A stretch of 30,442 nucleotides of DNA from Bacteroidales bacterium (GCA_003155705.1 PMEC01000219.1:14773-45214); one strand, 5' to 3'; numbered from the stretch's first letter, positions 15,548 to 24,917 are shown. The notes: generated from the letters alone by a model not told the origin. Translations and numbers: made by a program.

Positions 15548-16342
15548 ATGTCCAGATATAAACTGACTCTCGAATATGAGGGAACGAAATATGCCGGATG
15601 GCAGATGCAAAAGGGCGCAAAGTCTGTTCAGGGAGAAATTCTTGATGCCTGCCGCGAACTATTCAACCAGGATAGAATCGAAATTTGGGGTGCAGGAAGA
15701 ACAGATAGCGGGGTACATGCACTTGCCCAGGTGGCTCATCTTGATGTAAATACAGATTTGATTCCGCTTAGAATCAAATATGGAATTAATGACAGACTAC
15801 CATCAGATATTTGTATTCTGAATGTTGAAGAGGTCAACTCTGATTTTCATGCCAGGCATGATGCAGTTGCAAGAAGCTACATTTATCAGATCAGCAGAAG
15901 GCGTACAGCTTTTGGAAAAAAGTGGGTTTGGTGGATTAAAGATAATCTGGACATAAATCTCATGATTGAAGTTGCGTCACAATTTCCCGGATTAAAGGAT
16001 TATAGATCATTTACAGATGAATCTCAAGAATCGGGATCGACAAAAGTTGAGATTAAACATTCAAAAGTTTACGAATTTGGCGATATTCTGCTTTTTCATG
16101 TCATTGGATCTCATTTTCTCTGGAAGCAAGTGAGGAGGATGACAGGTGTGCTTGTAGAAGCCGGTCGAGGCAAACTATCTCCGGAAGATGTTTTATCTTT
16201 CTTCAAAACCAAATCTGATATCCCTGCAAAACTTACCGCTCCTCCCAGTGGGTTATATCTGGAAAGAGTCTATTATAAAAATGATGAGATCTCTTATCTC
16301 ACGAATCCTGTCATCAGTATTAGCTCTTCTCGAAATGTATAA
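15548..16342 (+). CDS. truA: TruA, tRNA pseudouridine(38-40) synthase
   Basis: Isomerises uridines 38-40 in the anticodon arm of many tRNAs. The 264-residue protein has the family start YKLTLEYEGTKYAGWQ, the catalytic motif GAGRTDSGVHALAQ with D53, FHARHDAVARSYIYQ, and FLWKQVRRMTG near the C-terminus. The frame is open back to a TTG at 15491, but ATG 15548 is chosen. It gives the normal N-terminus and leaves the 8-bp repeats outside the gene. It is the third gene of the folP-cdaA cluster and is convergent with the glycosyltransferase-like gene. Confidence 0.95.
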   Translation: MSRYKLTLEYEGTKYAGWQMQKGAKSVQGEILDACRELFNQDRIEIWGAGRTDSGVHALAQVAHLDVNTDLIPLRIKYGINDRLPSDICILNVEEVNSDFHARHDAVARSYIYQISRRRTAFGKKWVWWIKDNLDINLMIEVASQFPGLKDYRSFTDESQESGSTKVEIKHSKVYEFGDILLFHVIGSHFLWKQVRRMTGVLVEAGRGKLSPEDVLSFFKTKSDIPAKLTAPPSGLYLERVYYKNDEISYLTNPVISISSSRNV

Positions 16343-16403
16343 CTTTTGTTTATAGGGTCAGATTTATACTTATACTGTTCCAGGCTATCTGTAAACACTT
16401 GTA

Positions 16404-17216
16404 TTAGAGTTGTTTATTTGTCAGAAACTTTTTCCCTTTTTTTGACCAGCTGGTTTTAATAAGTGTCTGATTGATATAGTACCGGTTTTCTTCATCGGGG
16501 TTTTCACTATCTATATACCAGGGCAGGTGACGTGCCATATATGGAAAGGCAGTTCTGTACATTTCGATATCGAAAAAGGCATGTTTCCTTTGGCTGCGCG
16601 GACGATATAGTGCAAAGGTAGTATCGATTGGAGCACGGTACAAAAATTCATCGCATTTATATTCAGAAAATTGTTTTTCCCATAATATAACTTCTTTTTT
16701 CATAGCATAGTGATCAGGCAGATCATCTATTTTTAATGAGAAGCCTACCTTCTGTGCCAGCCTGTATTTTTTTAGGGTATTGAGGAAAAAAAGGAGAAAA
16801 TCATCGGGACATTCCTCTATTGGCACTATATCTGAATCGGTATAAACGAAGAAATCATTTCGAAATTTTCTATAAATATCACTTTTCCAGAGAGCAGTCA
16901 TTCCGATATTCCGGTTAAGCCTGAAAACAGTATATCTGCATGTTTTATAATAATCCAGTAATGGCGGATATGTTGAAAGATTATCAATTATAGAAATATT
17001 TGTATATCCTCTTTTTTCCAGACTCTCAATCAGTTTTTTCATTGAATCCAGCCTGTTGAAATTATTAATAATGATGGGAATCTGCTTATAATCTTTAATC
17101 TTTGAAGGATGTGTCAATTCAATCAGAGATGATAGAGAATGCAAACACCTGTAATAGAGAAATTTAAAATAATTATTTGGTTTATATCTGCCCAATTTTT
17201 TAGCTGTTGTTCCCAA
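16404..17216 (-). CDS. Glycosyltransferase-like protein (GT-A fold, GT2-like)
   Basis: The 270-residue cytoplasmic protein shows a GT-A nucleotide-binding start (IPIIINNFNRLDSMKKLIES at about 46-65, then IIDNLSTYPP), an RLNRNIGMTALWKS segment, and a candidate DXD metal/nucleotide motif in VYTDSDIVP (DSD at 127-129). A later segment, RAPIDTTFALYRP, resembles the acceptor-site region of such enzymes. A short basic and aromatic N-terminus (residues 1-40) may lie along the membrane. Donor and acceptor are unknown. It is the last of three same-strand genes, 64 bases after the lipoprotein gene. Confidence 0.78.
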   Translation of the reverse strand: MGTTAKKLGRYKPNNYFKFLYYRCLHSLSSLIELTHPSKIKDYKQIPIIINNFNRLDSMKKLIESLEKRGYTNISIIDNLSTYPPLLDYYKTCRYTVFRLNRNIGMTALWKSDIYRKFRNDFFVYTDSDIVPIEECPDDFLLFFLNTLKKYRLAQKVGFSLKIDDLPDHYAMKKEVILWEKQFSEYKCDEFLYRAPIDTTFALYRPRSQRKHAFFDIEMYRTAFPYMARHLPWYIDSENPDEENRYYINQTLIKTSWSKKGKKFLTNKQL

Positions 17217-17280
17217 TGCAAGATATTAATAATTTTTTTGGTTTGAATATTTTTAGATCCGATACTGATGAATCAAAATA

Positions 17281-17703
17281 TTATTCTTTATACTTAATTC
17301 TGAGATCCACTTTATTGTCGTACACAATGTAACAAGGTTTATCGCATTTGTCACTCTCAGACTTAACTCTTGGTGTTGCGGAATCGACGGCAATATAACA
17401 AATACCCTCACGGTAATAGGTTGCGGTTATTGTGTACTTTTTATTGATCGGTACTGAAATAGAGACTGTACTTCTATCTGCAGAGTATGTATTTCTTAAG
17501 AGTCCGTCTTCAATATTTCCCTCATAAACATTTATCTCCGGGTAATAATTGGTTTCAGTAAAAGGATCAATTTTCGCATCAATAATAGCATCAACAGGTT
17601 CTTGTGTTAAACAATCCTTGCATGAAGTAAATAAGCCTGGTTTATCGCATGAAAACAATAAGACCAGGAACGGGAATATAATATTTCTTATAACTTTATT
17701 CAT
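17281..17703 (-). CDS. Small secreted lipoprotein of unknown function
   Basis: The 140-residue protein starts with a basic N-terminus and a hydrophobic stretch ending LLFSC, a lipobox with Cys 19 as the likely lipidation site. The next residue is Asp (CDKPG). The mature part has further Cys pairs (CKDC near 29-32, CDKPC in the C-terminal part) and beta-strand-like segments, and could be a small disulfide-stabilised beta domain. No family recognised. It lies between the secreted ankyrin protein and the glycosyltransferase-like gene on the same strand, with short gaps of 44 and 64 bases. Confidence 0.72.
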   Translation of the reverse strand: MNKVIRNIIFPFLVLLFSCDKPGLFTSCKDCLTQEPVDAIIDAKIDPFTETNYYPEINVYEGNIEDGLLRNTYSADRSTVSISVPINKKYTITATYYREGICYIAVDSATPRVKSESDKCDKPCYIVYDNKVDLRIKYKE

Positions 17704-17747
17704 TGCTTACGGCCGAAGCATATTTTTAGTTCTTCTTTCAACTATGT

Positions 17748-19196
17748 TTAGTACCATTTGATTTTCTTCGGACGAGCTTTATCGCTTTCCAAAAACATAT
17801 TATATGCGACTCCAAGTCTGAACCAGACCGGACCGATCTTGTAAAACATTGTCCTCATGTAATCAATGCTGCCATAAAGGGAAAAATTTGCTACTGTCCA
17901 TTTAAAACCTGCCGATGGTATAATTTTTAAGATATTCCCGGGAGATATATTTGTTCCCTTGAGCTTGTTTCCGAAAGCATAAGCAGCTGCCAACGATGAA
18001 TTAAAAAACCAGTTACCTCCGAAAGGATGATCAGTAATTCTGATGTCTTTAAAAATTCCGCCGTAGACAACTGAACTTTTGTCCTGATATTGATAGTACT
18101 GGTTGTCATCCGTTTTATCGAGAACCCTTGTATATCCAGGTTTGAAGTCAAGCCCTGCAATCAAACCGGCATTAATATGAGGTTCTTTAAAAGCCAGGTT
18201 AAATCCGGTAAAATAATCATGCGAACAAAATTTAACTGATGCTGAAAAGGCCACCTGATTAAATCCAAAGCTATGATTTTCAGGAATATTGTTTTTCTCG
18301 AGGATCTGCATAATACCTTTTCTTTCATTTTTAATAGCAAGAGAATAAGGGTTCAAGGCATCGGGCAAGCTGGATCTCCATTTATAGCCGCTCCTGAAAA
18401 GATATTCAATTGCATCTCTAAAGTTTGATTTGATAAGGATATCCAGGGCATCATATTTGTAATTATTAATTTCGTACATATTGACCTGCTTTTTAAGTAG
18501 CAGATCCATAATTACAGTATCTCCATTCTGAGCAGCTATCATCAGAGGGGTAAAGCCCTGTTTATCTTTTTCTTCACAATTTGCACCCTTCTGGATCAGC
18601 AGATCTGATATATCTGCAAAACCGGCCCATATTGCAGCCATAAGAGGAGTTGTGCCGTCTTCACTCTTCAGCTCTTTATCTGCCTGATAATAAAGGAGCA
18701 TATCAGTTAAATAAAAATATCCGAATATTGAAGCATAATGAAGTGGCGTTGCTCCATGCTTGTCAGCTAAATTTATATTGGCGCTGTCTCTGATCAACGC
18801 TTCAGCCATATCAATATTCCCGTTTTTAGCTGCTGCAAGAAGAGGTGTTTCAGAATATAAAGTCATTACATTTACATCTGGTTTATATTGAAGCAAGGCT
18901 TTTACAGCCTCGGTATTATTATTTGCAACAGCTAATACCAGTGGGGTTGCATTCTCTTCTGTTTTAGTGTCAATTTCTGCTCCGTGTTTTATGAGCCAGT
19001 TTATTGCCGGGACCTGACCTGCAGAGGCAGCCAGCATGAGATAATTATTCAGATCCTGCTGAACACTAAATTGAAGAGGATACTCCAACTCCATAGTTGT
19101 GTCAAGTACCACGATTTGAGAACCCAGGCGGGCTGGTATACTAAAGAAAATTGTTAGTAGCACAAATTTCCAATATATATTGCAGTATGAAAACAT
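17748..19196 (-). CDS. Secreted ankyrin-repeat protein with C-terminal beta domain
   Basis: The 482-residue protein has a signal peptide (about 1-26, ending LGSQ) and about seven or eight ankyrin repeats from about 50 to 305. Typical units are 'TPLVLAVANNNTEAVKALLQ', 'TPLHYASIFGY' and 'GFTPLMIAAQNGDTVIMDLL'. Residues about 308-482 are alternating aromatic and polar strands (FNLAFKEPHINAGLIAGLDF, FSLYGSIDYMRT, WFRLGVAYNMFLE), resembling an outer-membrane beta-barrel or surface beta domain. So a periplasmic protein-binding solenoid may be tied to the outer membrane. Function unknown. It is the first gene of a three-gene minus-strand set. A -7-like element sits only 6 bases before the ATG. Confidence 0.85.
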   Translation of the reverse strand: MFSYCNIYWKFVLLTIFFSIPARLGSQIVVLDTTMELEYPLQFSVQQDLNNYLMLAASAGQVPAINWLIKHGAEIDTKTEENATPLVLAVANNNTEAVKALLQYKPDVNVMTLYSETPLLAAAKNGNIDMAEALIRDSANINLADKHGATPLHYASIFGYFYLTDMLLYYQADKELKSEDGTTPLMAAIWAGFADISDLLIQKGANCEEKDKQGFTPLMIAAQNGDTVIMDLLLKKQVNMYEINNYKYDALDILIKSNFRDAIEYLFRSGYKWRSSLPDALNPYSLAIKNERKGIMQILEKNNIPENHSFGFNQVAFSASVKFCSHDYFTGFNLAFKEPHINAGLIAGLDFKPGYTRVLDKTDDNQYYQYQDKSSVVYGGIFKDIRITDHPFGGNWFFNSSLAAAYAFGNKLKGTNISPGNILKIIPSAGFKWTVANFSLYGSIDYMRTMFYKIGPVWFRLGVAYNMFLESDKARPKKIKWY

Positions 19197-19201
19197 GCCG
19201 G

Positions 19202-19209
19202 CAAAGTTA
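19202..19209 (-). promoter_or_regulatory. Putative -7 promoter element of the ankyrin gene set
   Basis: Reads TAACTTTG followed by C on the minus strand, an exact TAnnTTTGC match. A TTG lies 23 bases further upstream. It ends 6 bases before the ATG at 19196, so transcription would begin at or next to the start codon. Confidence 0.4.
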
Positions 19210-19412
19210 GAATTTTGATCTCTTATTTAATGCAATTATTAAACCTGTCATATTATTATTTCAAATAAAGGCCAATTTCAGACCACAATAAGCATTCCAA
19301 AAAAAACAATAATCATTTTAATTCTGCATTTTTTTATTACCCTTTGTTCAATAATAAATAATTTAGTTTGAAATAATTATCAGTTTATTAACAACAGAGA
19401 AGGAATACTTTT

Positions 19413-19420
19413 TATTTTTG
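19413..19420 (+). promoter_or_regulatory. Putative -7 promoter element of the serine hydrolase gene
   Basis: Reads TATTTTTG, an exact TAnnTTTG match, 18 bases before the TTG start at 19439. The surrounding 242-bp gap (19197-19438) is very AT-rich; apart from this and the divergent element I see nothing in it. Confidence 0.3.
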
Positions 19421-19438
19421 TCCTATTAATTGTAAAAA

Positions 19439-20743
19439 TTGAACAAGTACCGGAAAATATTACTTATAGCACTTACGATGGCCCTCGTCAGTTATGATCC
19501 GGGCGCCATCGAAGAACATAATATAGTTACCAGCAATCTGATACCGGAGAATGTAAGGCTTGTAAATTCAATGTCTGGTGGACCCGAATTCTCAGGAATG
19601 GAAAGAACTATCCAGACTTTCATGCGAAGGTGGGAGATTGCCGGAGCCTCTGTTTCAGTCGCAAAAAACGGACAACTTGTCTATTCTAAAGGATTTGGAC
19701 TGGCCGATAAGACAAACAATATTGAAACCGAACCATTTAACAAGTTCCGGATTGCAAGTATATCAAAACTCATCACAGCTGTTGCAATCATGAAACTCCA
19801 GGAGGAAGGTAAATTATCTGTCAACACCAGGGTTTTTGGTCCTGATGGAATTCTTAATGATCCATTTTTTAGTGAACCCAGGGATAAACGGGTATTTGGT
19901 ATCACTGTTGCTCATCTTCTCAGTCATGAAGGTGGCTGGTCAACCAGGTGGGGTGACCAGATGTTTATTCCATTTGTTGTTGCTCAATCTATGGGTGTTA
20001 ATTCTCCTGTTGATACTAAAACAATTGTCAGATTTGCACTTAATAAAGGATTGCATTTCACTCCAGGTACCGGAAAAGCCTACTCAAATCTTGGTTATGC
20101 TATCCTGGGCCTTGTAATTGAGAAAGTCTCGGGTATGTCTTATTTTGATTACTGCCGTAAAAATATTCTTGAACCTATCGGGATCTATGATATGACTCTC
20201 GCCAGGAATCTTCCAAATGAAAAAGCTCCTTATGAAGTGACCTATTATGAGCCAGGAGATGCCATTCTGAAACCTTCAATCTACGGAACAGGAAACCTGG
20301 TTCCGGCAAGTTATGGAGGAAATGATATTGAAGCACTTGGCGGTGCAGGAGCCTGGCTGGCTACAGCTCCTGATCTAATGAAATTGCTGCTAGCAATTGA
20401 TGGATTTGATTCCAGAAAAGATATTTTAAGCCGGGAAAGTATAACCTATATGACTGACACAAATAATGGTTTTGCTCCGGTTGGCTGGAAAACAACATTT
20501 CTCGACGGAACATGGTGGAGGACAGGCACTTTCCCTGGAACTGCTGGCATGTTGAAACGGCAATCTGACGGAACTGCCTGGGTGGTACTCCTTAATACAA
20601 GTGCCTGGAATGGTCCTGAAATCTCAACGGATATCAACTATATGATGACCAGGGCTTTATCACAGGTCAAAATATGGCCTGACAGAGATCTTTTTAATTA
20701 TTCGTTGCCTGTCCCTCTAAATGACGATTTAGGCGGTAATTGA
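19439..20743 (+). CDS. Serine hydrolase of the class C beta-lactamase / penicillin-binding fold
   Basis: The 434-residue protein carries the three active-site motifs of this fold: SxxK as S107-I-S-K110 (IASISKLITAV), YxN as Y215-S-N, and an R361-T-G in place of KTG or HTG. Such proteins are D-aminopeptidases, esterases or cell-wall-related hydrolases; the substrate cannot be told. The N-terminus NKYRKILLIALTMALVSY looks like a signal peptide, so it is probably exported. The start is TTG, since no in-frame ATG precedes it. It lies 10 bases before the SRAP gene on the same strand, so the two may be co-transcribed. Confidence 0.88.
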   Translation: MNKYRKILLIALTMALVSYDPGAIEEHNIVTSNLIPENVRLVNSMSGGPEFSGMERTIQTFMRRWEIAGASVSVAKNGQLVYSKGFGLADKTNNIETEPFNKFRIASISKLITAVAIMKLQEEGKLSVNTRVFGPDGILNDPFFSEPRDKRVFGITVAHLLSHEGGWSTRWGDQMFIPFVVAQSMGVNSPVDTKTIVRFALNKGLHFTPGTGKAYSNLGYAILGLVIEKVSGMSYFDYCRKNILEPIGIYDMTLARNLPNEKAPYEVTYYEPGDAILKPSIYGTGNLVPASYGGNDIEALGGAGAWLATAPDLMKLLLAIDGFDSRKDILSRESITYMTDTNNGFAPVGWKTTFLDGTWWRTGTFPGTAGMLKRQSDGTAWVVLLNTSAWNGPEISTDINYMMTRALSQVKIWPDRDLFNYSLPVPLNDDLGGN

Positions 20744-20753
20744 ATCATGAGTT

Positions 20754-21479
20754 ATGTGTTTCTCTGTCAATGTAAATCTGGTAAAAGAGGAACTTGAAAA
20801 CAGGTATGGAGCTACATTCCTCGATCCTGAAAAATATAATCCAAGCTATTATTATCATGCTTTTGGTCTTCCTGAAATGCCTGCAATTTGTTCAGGGAAA
20901 GCCGATAAGATCCAACTTTTAAAATGGGGATTGATTCCTTCCTGGGTTAAAACTAAGGAAAGTGCCAATGAAATAAGGCTCAAGACATTTAATGCAAGGG
21001 CAGAAACCATTGAAAGTAAACCATCATTTTCAAAGTCATTCAGTTCAAAAAGGTGTATAATTCCAGTCAAAGGTTTCTTTGAATGGCAACATGTCGGAAC
21101 AAAAAAAATACCATGGTATATTTATCACACCGATGATGAAATATTATCTCTTGCAGGATTATGGGATGAGTGGGTTGAAACAAATACTGGTAAATTATTC
21201 TCGACATTTTCAATAGTCACTACCTCAGCAAACGAATTGATGGCAGATATTCATAACTCTGGGAAGAGGATGCCGGTTATACTAGACAAACAGTCAGAAA
21301 AACAATGGATCGATCTTGATATCAATAAAGCTGAAGCATTTGAACTTCTTAAACCTTGTCCTTCTGAAATACTGAAAGCTTATACAATAAGTGCACTTAT
21401 AAATAATAAAAATACTGACAGGAATCGCCCGGAAATCATTGAACCTTTTCCACGTAATTCTATTAATACTCTGTTTTAA
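20754..21479 (+). CDS. SRAP-domain protein (YedK/HMCES family)
   Basis: Members form a covalent, protective thiazolidine link with abasic sites in single-stranded DNA through Cys2. The 241-residue protein has C2 directly after Met (MCFSVN), WGLIPSW, FNARAET with the conserved Asn, CIIPVKGFFEWQ with the active-site Glu, and the His motif HNSGKRMPVIL. That motif has three residues between HN and RMP where E. coli-type proteins have HNRMP. Because Cys2 must follow Met1, the start at 20754 is firm. It begins 10 bases after the hydrolase gene, an odd pairing of an exported enzyme with a DNA-repair protein. Confidence 0.94.
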   Translation: MCFSVNVNLVKEELENRYGATFLDPEKYNPSYYYHAFGLPEMPAICSGKADKIQLLKWGLIPSWVKTKESANEIRLKTFNARAETIESKPSFSKSFSSKRCIIPVKGFFEWQHVGTKKIPWYIYHTDDEILSLAGLWDEWVETNTGKLFSTFSIVTTSANELMADIHNSGKRMPVILDKQSEKQWIDLDINKAEAFELLKPCPSEILKAYTISALINNKNTDRNRPEIIEPFPRNSINTLF

Positions 21480-21556
21480 ACATTTTCTCTCTGATTTAGT
21501 TTTTATTCAAAATAATTTACAGAACCATTTTCTTATTTATTTAACTCTTTACTATT

Positions 21557-24500
21557 ATGAAACTCAGATTAATTATGTTTGCCTGTTTGGTGGCATCAGG
21601 ATGTTTTGTCGTATCGGGTCAGCAGGAAGCCAGATTGTTGAGATTTCCTGCAATTTATGGTAATCAGATTGTTTTCAGTTATGCAGGAGATCTTTATTCC
21701 GTATCATCTGACGGAGGTCTGGCAAGAAAACTCACAACCCATAATGGTTACGAAGTGTTTCCGAAATTCTCGCCTGATGGCAAATACATTGCCTTTACGG
21801 GTCAATATGATGGAAATACAGAAGTCTTTCTTATACCAAGCCAGGGAGGAACACCAAAAAGACTTACATATACTGCTACACTCGTCAGGGATGACGTCGG
21901 AGACAGGATGGGCCCCAATAATATAGTAATGGAATGGACACCGGATGGAAAGAACATCATTTACAGGTCAAGAAGGCATACATTTAATGATTTTACAGGT
22001 CAGTTGTTTATGGTTCCTGTTGAAGGAGGAATGTCAAAAGAAATTCCTTTGACCAATAGTGGCTTTTGCACTTATTCTCCGGATGGTAAAAAATTGGCAT
22101 TCAACTGGGTTTTTCGTGAATTCAGAACCTGGAAGTACTATGTCGGAGGTATGGCTGATGACATCAGGATTTATGATTTCGCTTCAGGAAACGTAGAAAA
22201 GATTACGGACAACATCAATCAGGATATCTTTCCGATGTGGATAGGAGATGAGATATTTTTCCTTTCAGACAGGGACCGGATAATGAATATGTTTGTTTAT
22301 AATACCTTAAGTAAGAAGACTGAAAAGGTTACCAATTTTGACAATTATGATATTAAGTTTCCTTCAAGAAGTAAAGATGCTATTGTTTTCGAAAATGGAG
22401 GCTTTATCTACAAATTTGATTCAAAAACCCGCAAATCTGAAAAAGTAAGCATCAGTATAGCAGATGATAACGGAGCAAACAAAAATGTAATAAAGGACGC
22501 TTCAAAAAATATTTCCTCGGTAAGTCCGTCCACTGATGGTGAACGAGTAGCAATTAGTGGCAGAGGTGATATATTCAATGTTCCTGTAAAAGAAGGAATA
22601 ACCAGAAATATGACAAATACTTCAGGCGTTCATGAACGTAATGCAAACTGGTCCCCCGACGGTAAGTACATTGCATGGATTTCTGATGCCAGCGGTGAAT
22701 TCGAAATCTGGATGCAAAAATCTGACGAATCGGAACTACCGGTCCAGATCACAAAAGATCAGAATACCTATCTTTTCGACATTGACTGGTCGCCTGACAG
22801 CAAAAAAATCCTTTACTATACCAAAAAGAACGATCTGCGGTATGTCGATGTTCAATCCAGGAAAATAACGATAACTGATAAGTCTCAGAAGGGCCCATTT
22901 TACGATGCAAGTTGGTCTCCGGACAGCAAATGGATAGCTTTCGTAAGACCGGAGCAAGGCTTCAGCATAATAAGGCTTCTTAACCTGGAAACCTCGACTG
23001 TTACAGACCTGACAGATAACTGGTATGAATCAGGCAATCCTGTCTTCAGTCAGGATGGAAAGTATCTGTTCTTTGTATCCGAACGTGACTTTAATCCTAC
23101 TTTCAGTCAAACAGAGTTTAACCATGCTTATCTTGATATGAGCCGAATCTATCTTGTAGTACTTGCAAAGGACACTCCATCTCCATTTGCTCTTACTGAT
23201 GACCAGGTCAAGCTAAGTGAGAATAAACCTGTTGTACCTGCTTCAAAAGATAATAGCAAAAAGGTATCTGATGCATCAAAACCTGATAGTTTAGGGAAAA
23301 ATATTAAAATAGACCTGACTGGTATTCGTGAAAGGGTTGTATCTCTTCCTGTTCAACCTGCTAATTACGGCAATCTTATTCCTGCAGGTGACAAAATATT
23401 TTATAATATGAATTCACAGAAAGGAGGGGCGTCCGGAACAAAGTATTTTGATCTTAAGGATAAAAAAGAGGTTGAGGTTGGCCAGGGTTTGTCATTAACT
23501 TTGGTACCAAGTGGTAAAAAAATGCTTGTAAGGCAGGCCGGAAAGTATGGGATAATACCAATTCCATCTGGCAAAGTTGAACTTAAGGAGACAATAAATA
23601 CTGACAATATGCATGTTTCAGTAAATCTGGCAGAGGAGTGGACAAATATTTTTAATGAATCCTGGAGACAAATGAGAGATTTCTTTTATGATCCCGGGAT
23701 GCACGGCGTTGACTGGAAGAAAATACATGATAAATATGCCCAATTACTTCCTTATGTCAATCATAGGAACGACCTGACATACATTCTTGGTGAGATGATG
23801 GGCGAGTTGAGCATAGGTCATTCTTATGTAATAAATGGTGAGAGACCAATGCCGGATCGAATTCAAACGGGGCTCCTGGGTGCTGAAATTAGCAGGGATC
23901 CATCGGGTTTTGCCAGGATAGACAAAATCCTCGACGGCGCTAACTGGAACCAGGAACTGGTGTCACCTCTCAGGGAGATAGGAGTGGATGTAAATAATGG
24001 CGATTTCATAATTACAGTTAATGGCACATTCGTTAATAAAGTAAATGATATTTATGAACTTCTTGTCGGACAGGCTGGCAAACTTGTTGAACTCACTATC
24101 AACTCCAAACCTGAAGTGAATGGGAGCCATAAGGTTGTTGTTAAACCAATTGCATCAGAATCAGCCCTTTATTATTATAACTGGGTGCAGAATAATACCA
24201 AAAAGGTAAGTGAAGCCACAAATGGCAAGGTTGGATATATTCATATCCCGGATATGGGAGTCCCCGGTTTAAATCAGTTTATTGAACATTATTATCCTCA
24301 GCTGAATAAAGAGGCACTTATCATTGATGATCGCGGGAATGGAGGAGGTAATGTGTCCCCACAGATTATTGAACGTCTTATGAGAACAATTACCTATGCA
24401 ACAATGTTTGCCGGATACACAATCGGAGATGTCAACCCTGGTGGTACACACCTGGGACCCAAGGTGGCACTTTGTGATAAATACTCCGCGTCAGACGGCG

Positions 24501-24841
24501 ATCTGTTTTCATACAGATTTAAATACAATAAAATAGGACCCCTGATTGGTACAAGGACATGGGGGGGTGTAGTAGGATATTCCGGAACAATTCCATGTAT
24601 TGACGGAGGAAGTATTATTACACCTGCTTATGCACCATATGCAGCAGATGGAAGCGGGTTTATCATTGAAGGTCATGGTGTTGATCCGGATATTGTAATT
24701 GAGAATGATCCTCATAAAGAATATCTGGGACAGGATGACCAGCTTAATAAAGCGATTGAGGTCGCTCTCGATCTGTTAAAAACCCAGGGAAAGAAAGTAC
24801 CTCCTATTCCTCCTTTCCCGGATAAAAGCGGTAAGAAGTAA
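21557..24841 (+). CDS. Secreted tricorn-like S41 family protease
   Basis: The 1094-residue protein starts with a signal peptide (MKLRLIMFACLVASGCFVVS, cut near GQ). Residues about 25-560 hold WD40/TolB-like propeller blades with repeated SPDGKYIAF- and WSPDSK-type units. A charged linker (about 560-600) precedes the tricorn core. The C-terminal part (about 690-1080) has an N-terminal S41 helical piece with GHS at 754-756, a PDZ-like domain, DDRGNGGGN (R926) and ASDGD with the probable nucleophile S979. This matches tricorn protease, which cuts peptides released by other proteases; here it is exported, so it probably degrades peptides in the periplasm or at the surface. A 77-bp gap separates it from the SRAP gene. 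Confidence 0.93.
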   Translation: MKLRLIMFACLVASGCFVVSGQQEARLLRFPAIYGNQIVFSYAGDLYSVSSDGGLARKLTTHNGYEVFPKFSPDGKYIAFTGQYDGNTEVFLIPSQGGTPKRLTYTATLVRDDVGDRMGPNNIVMEWTPDGKNIIYRSRRHTFNDFTGQLFMVPVEGGMSKEIPLTNSGFCTYSPDGKKLAFNWVFREFRTWKYYVGGMADDIRIYDFASGNVEKITDNINQDIFPMWIGDEIFFLSDRDRIMNMFVYNTLSKKTEKVTNFDNYDIKFPSRSKDAIVFENGGFIYKFDSKTRKSEKVSISIADDNGANKNVIKDASKNISSVSPSTDGERVAISGRGDIFNVPVKEGITRNMTNTSGVHERNANWSPDGKYIAWISDASGEFEIWMQKSDESELPVQITKDQNTYLFDIDWSPDSKKILYYTKKNDLRYVDVQSRKITITDKSQKGPFYDASWSPDSKWIAFVRPEQGFSIIRLLNLETSTVTDLTDNWYESGNPVFSQDGKYLFFVSERDFNPTFSQTEFNHAYLDMSRIYLVVLAKDTPSPFALTDDQVKLSENKPVVPASKDNSKKVSDASKPDSLGKNIKIDLTGIRERVVSLPVQPANYGNLIPAGDKIFYNMNSQKGGASGTKYFDLKDKKEVEVGQGLSLTLVPSGKKMLVRQAGKYGIIPIPSGKVELKETINTDNMHVSVNLAEEWTNIFNESWRQMRDFFYDPGMHGVDWKKIHDKYAQLLPYVNHRNDLTYILGEMMGELSIGHSYVINGERPMPDRIQTGLLGAEISRDPSGFARIDKILDGANWNQELVSPLREIGVDVNNGDFIITVNGTFVNKVNDIYELLVGQAGKLVELTINSKPEVNGSHKVVVKPIASESALYYYNWVQNNTKKVSEATNGKVGYIHIPDMGVPGLNQFIEHYYPQLNKEALIIDDRGNGGGNVSPQIIERLMRTITYATMFAGYTIGDVNPGGTHLGPKVALCDKYSASDGDLFSYRFKYNKIGPLIGTRTWGGVVGYSGTIPCIDGGSIITPAYAPYAADGSGFIIEGHGVDPDIVIENDPHKEYLGQDDQLNKAIEVALDLLKTQGKKVPPIPPFPDKSGKK

Positions 24842-24877
24842 TTTATTGCTTTCTGTTAATAAGCTGAAAGCCTGAAA

Positions 24878-24910
24878 GAATGGAAGTCCTTTAAAAAAGA
24901 GTTTCCATTC
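24878..24910. terminator. Hairpin between convergent genes, possible terminator
   Basis: A perfect 8-bp stem pairs GAATGGAA (24878-24885) with TTCCATTC (24903-24910). The 17-base loop can form an inner CTTT/AAAG stem. It lies between the stops of the tricorn-like gene and the TonB-like gene. No T-run follows on either strand, so termination is uncertain. Confidence 0.35.
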
Positions 24911-24917
24911 CCATATA

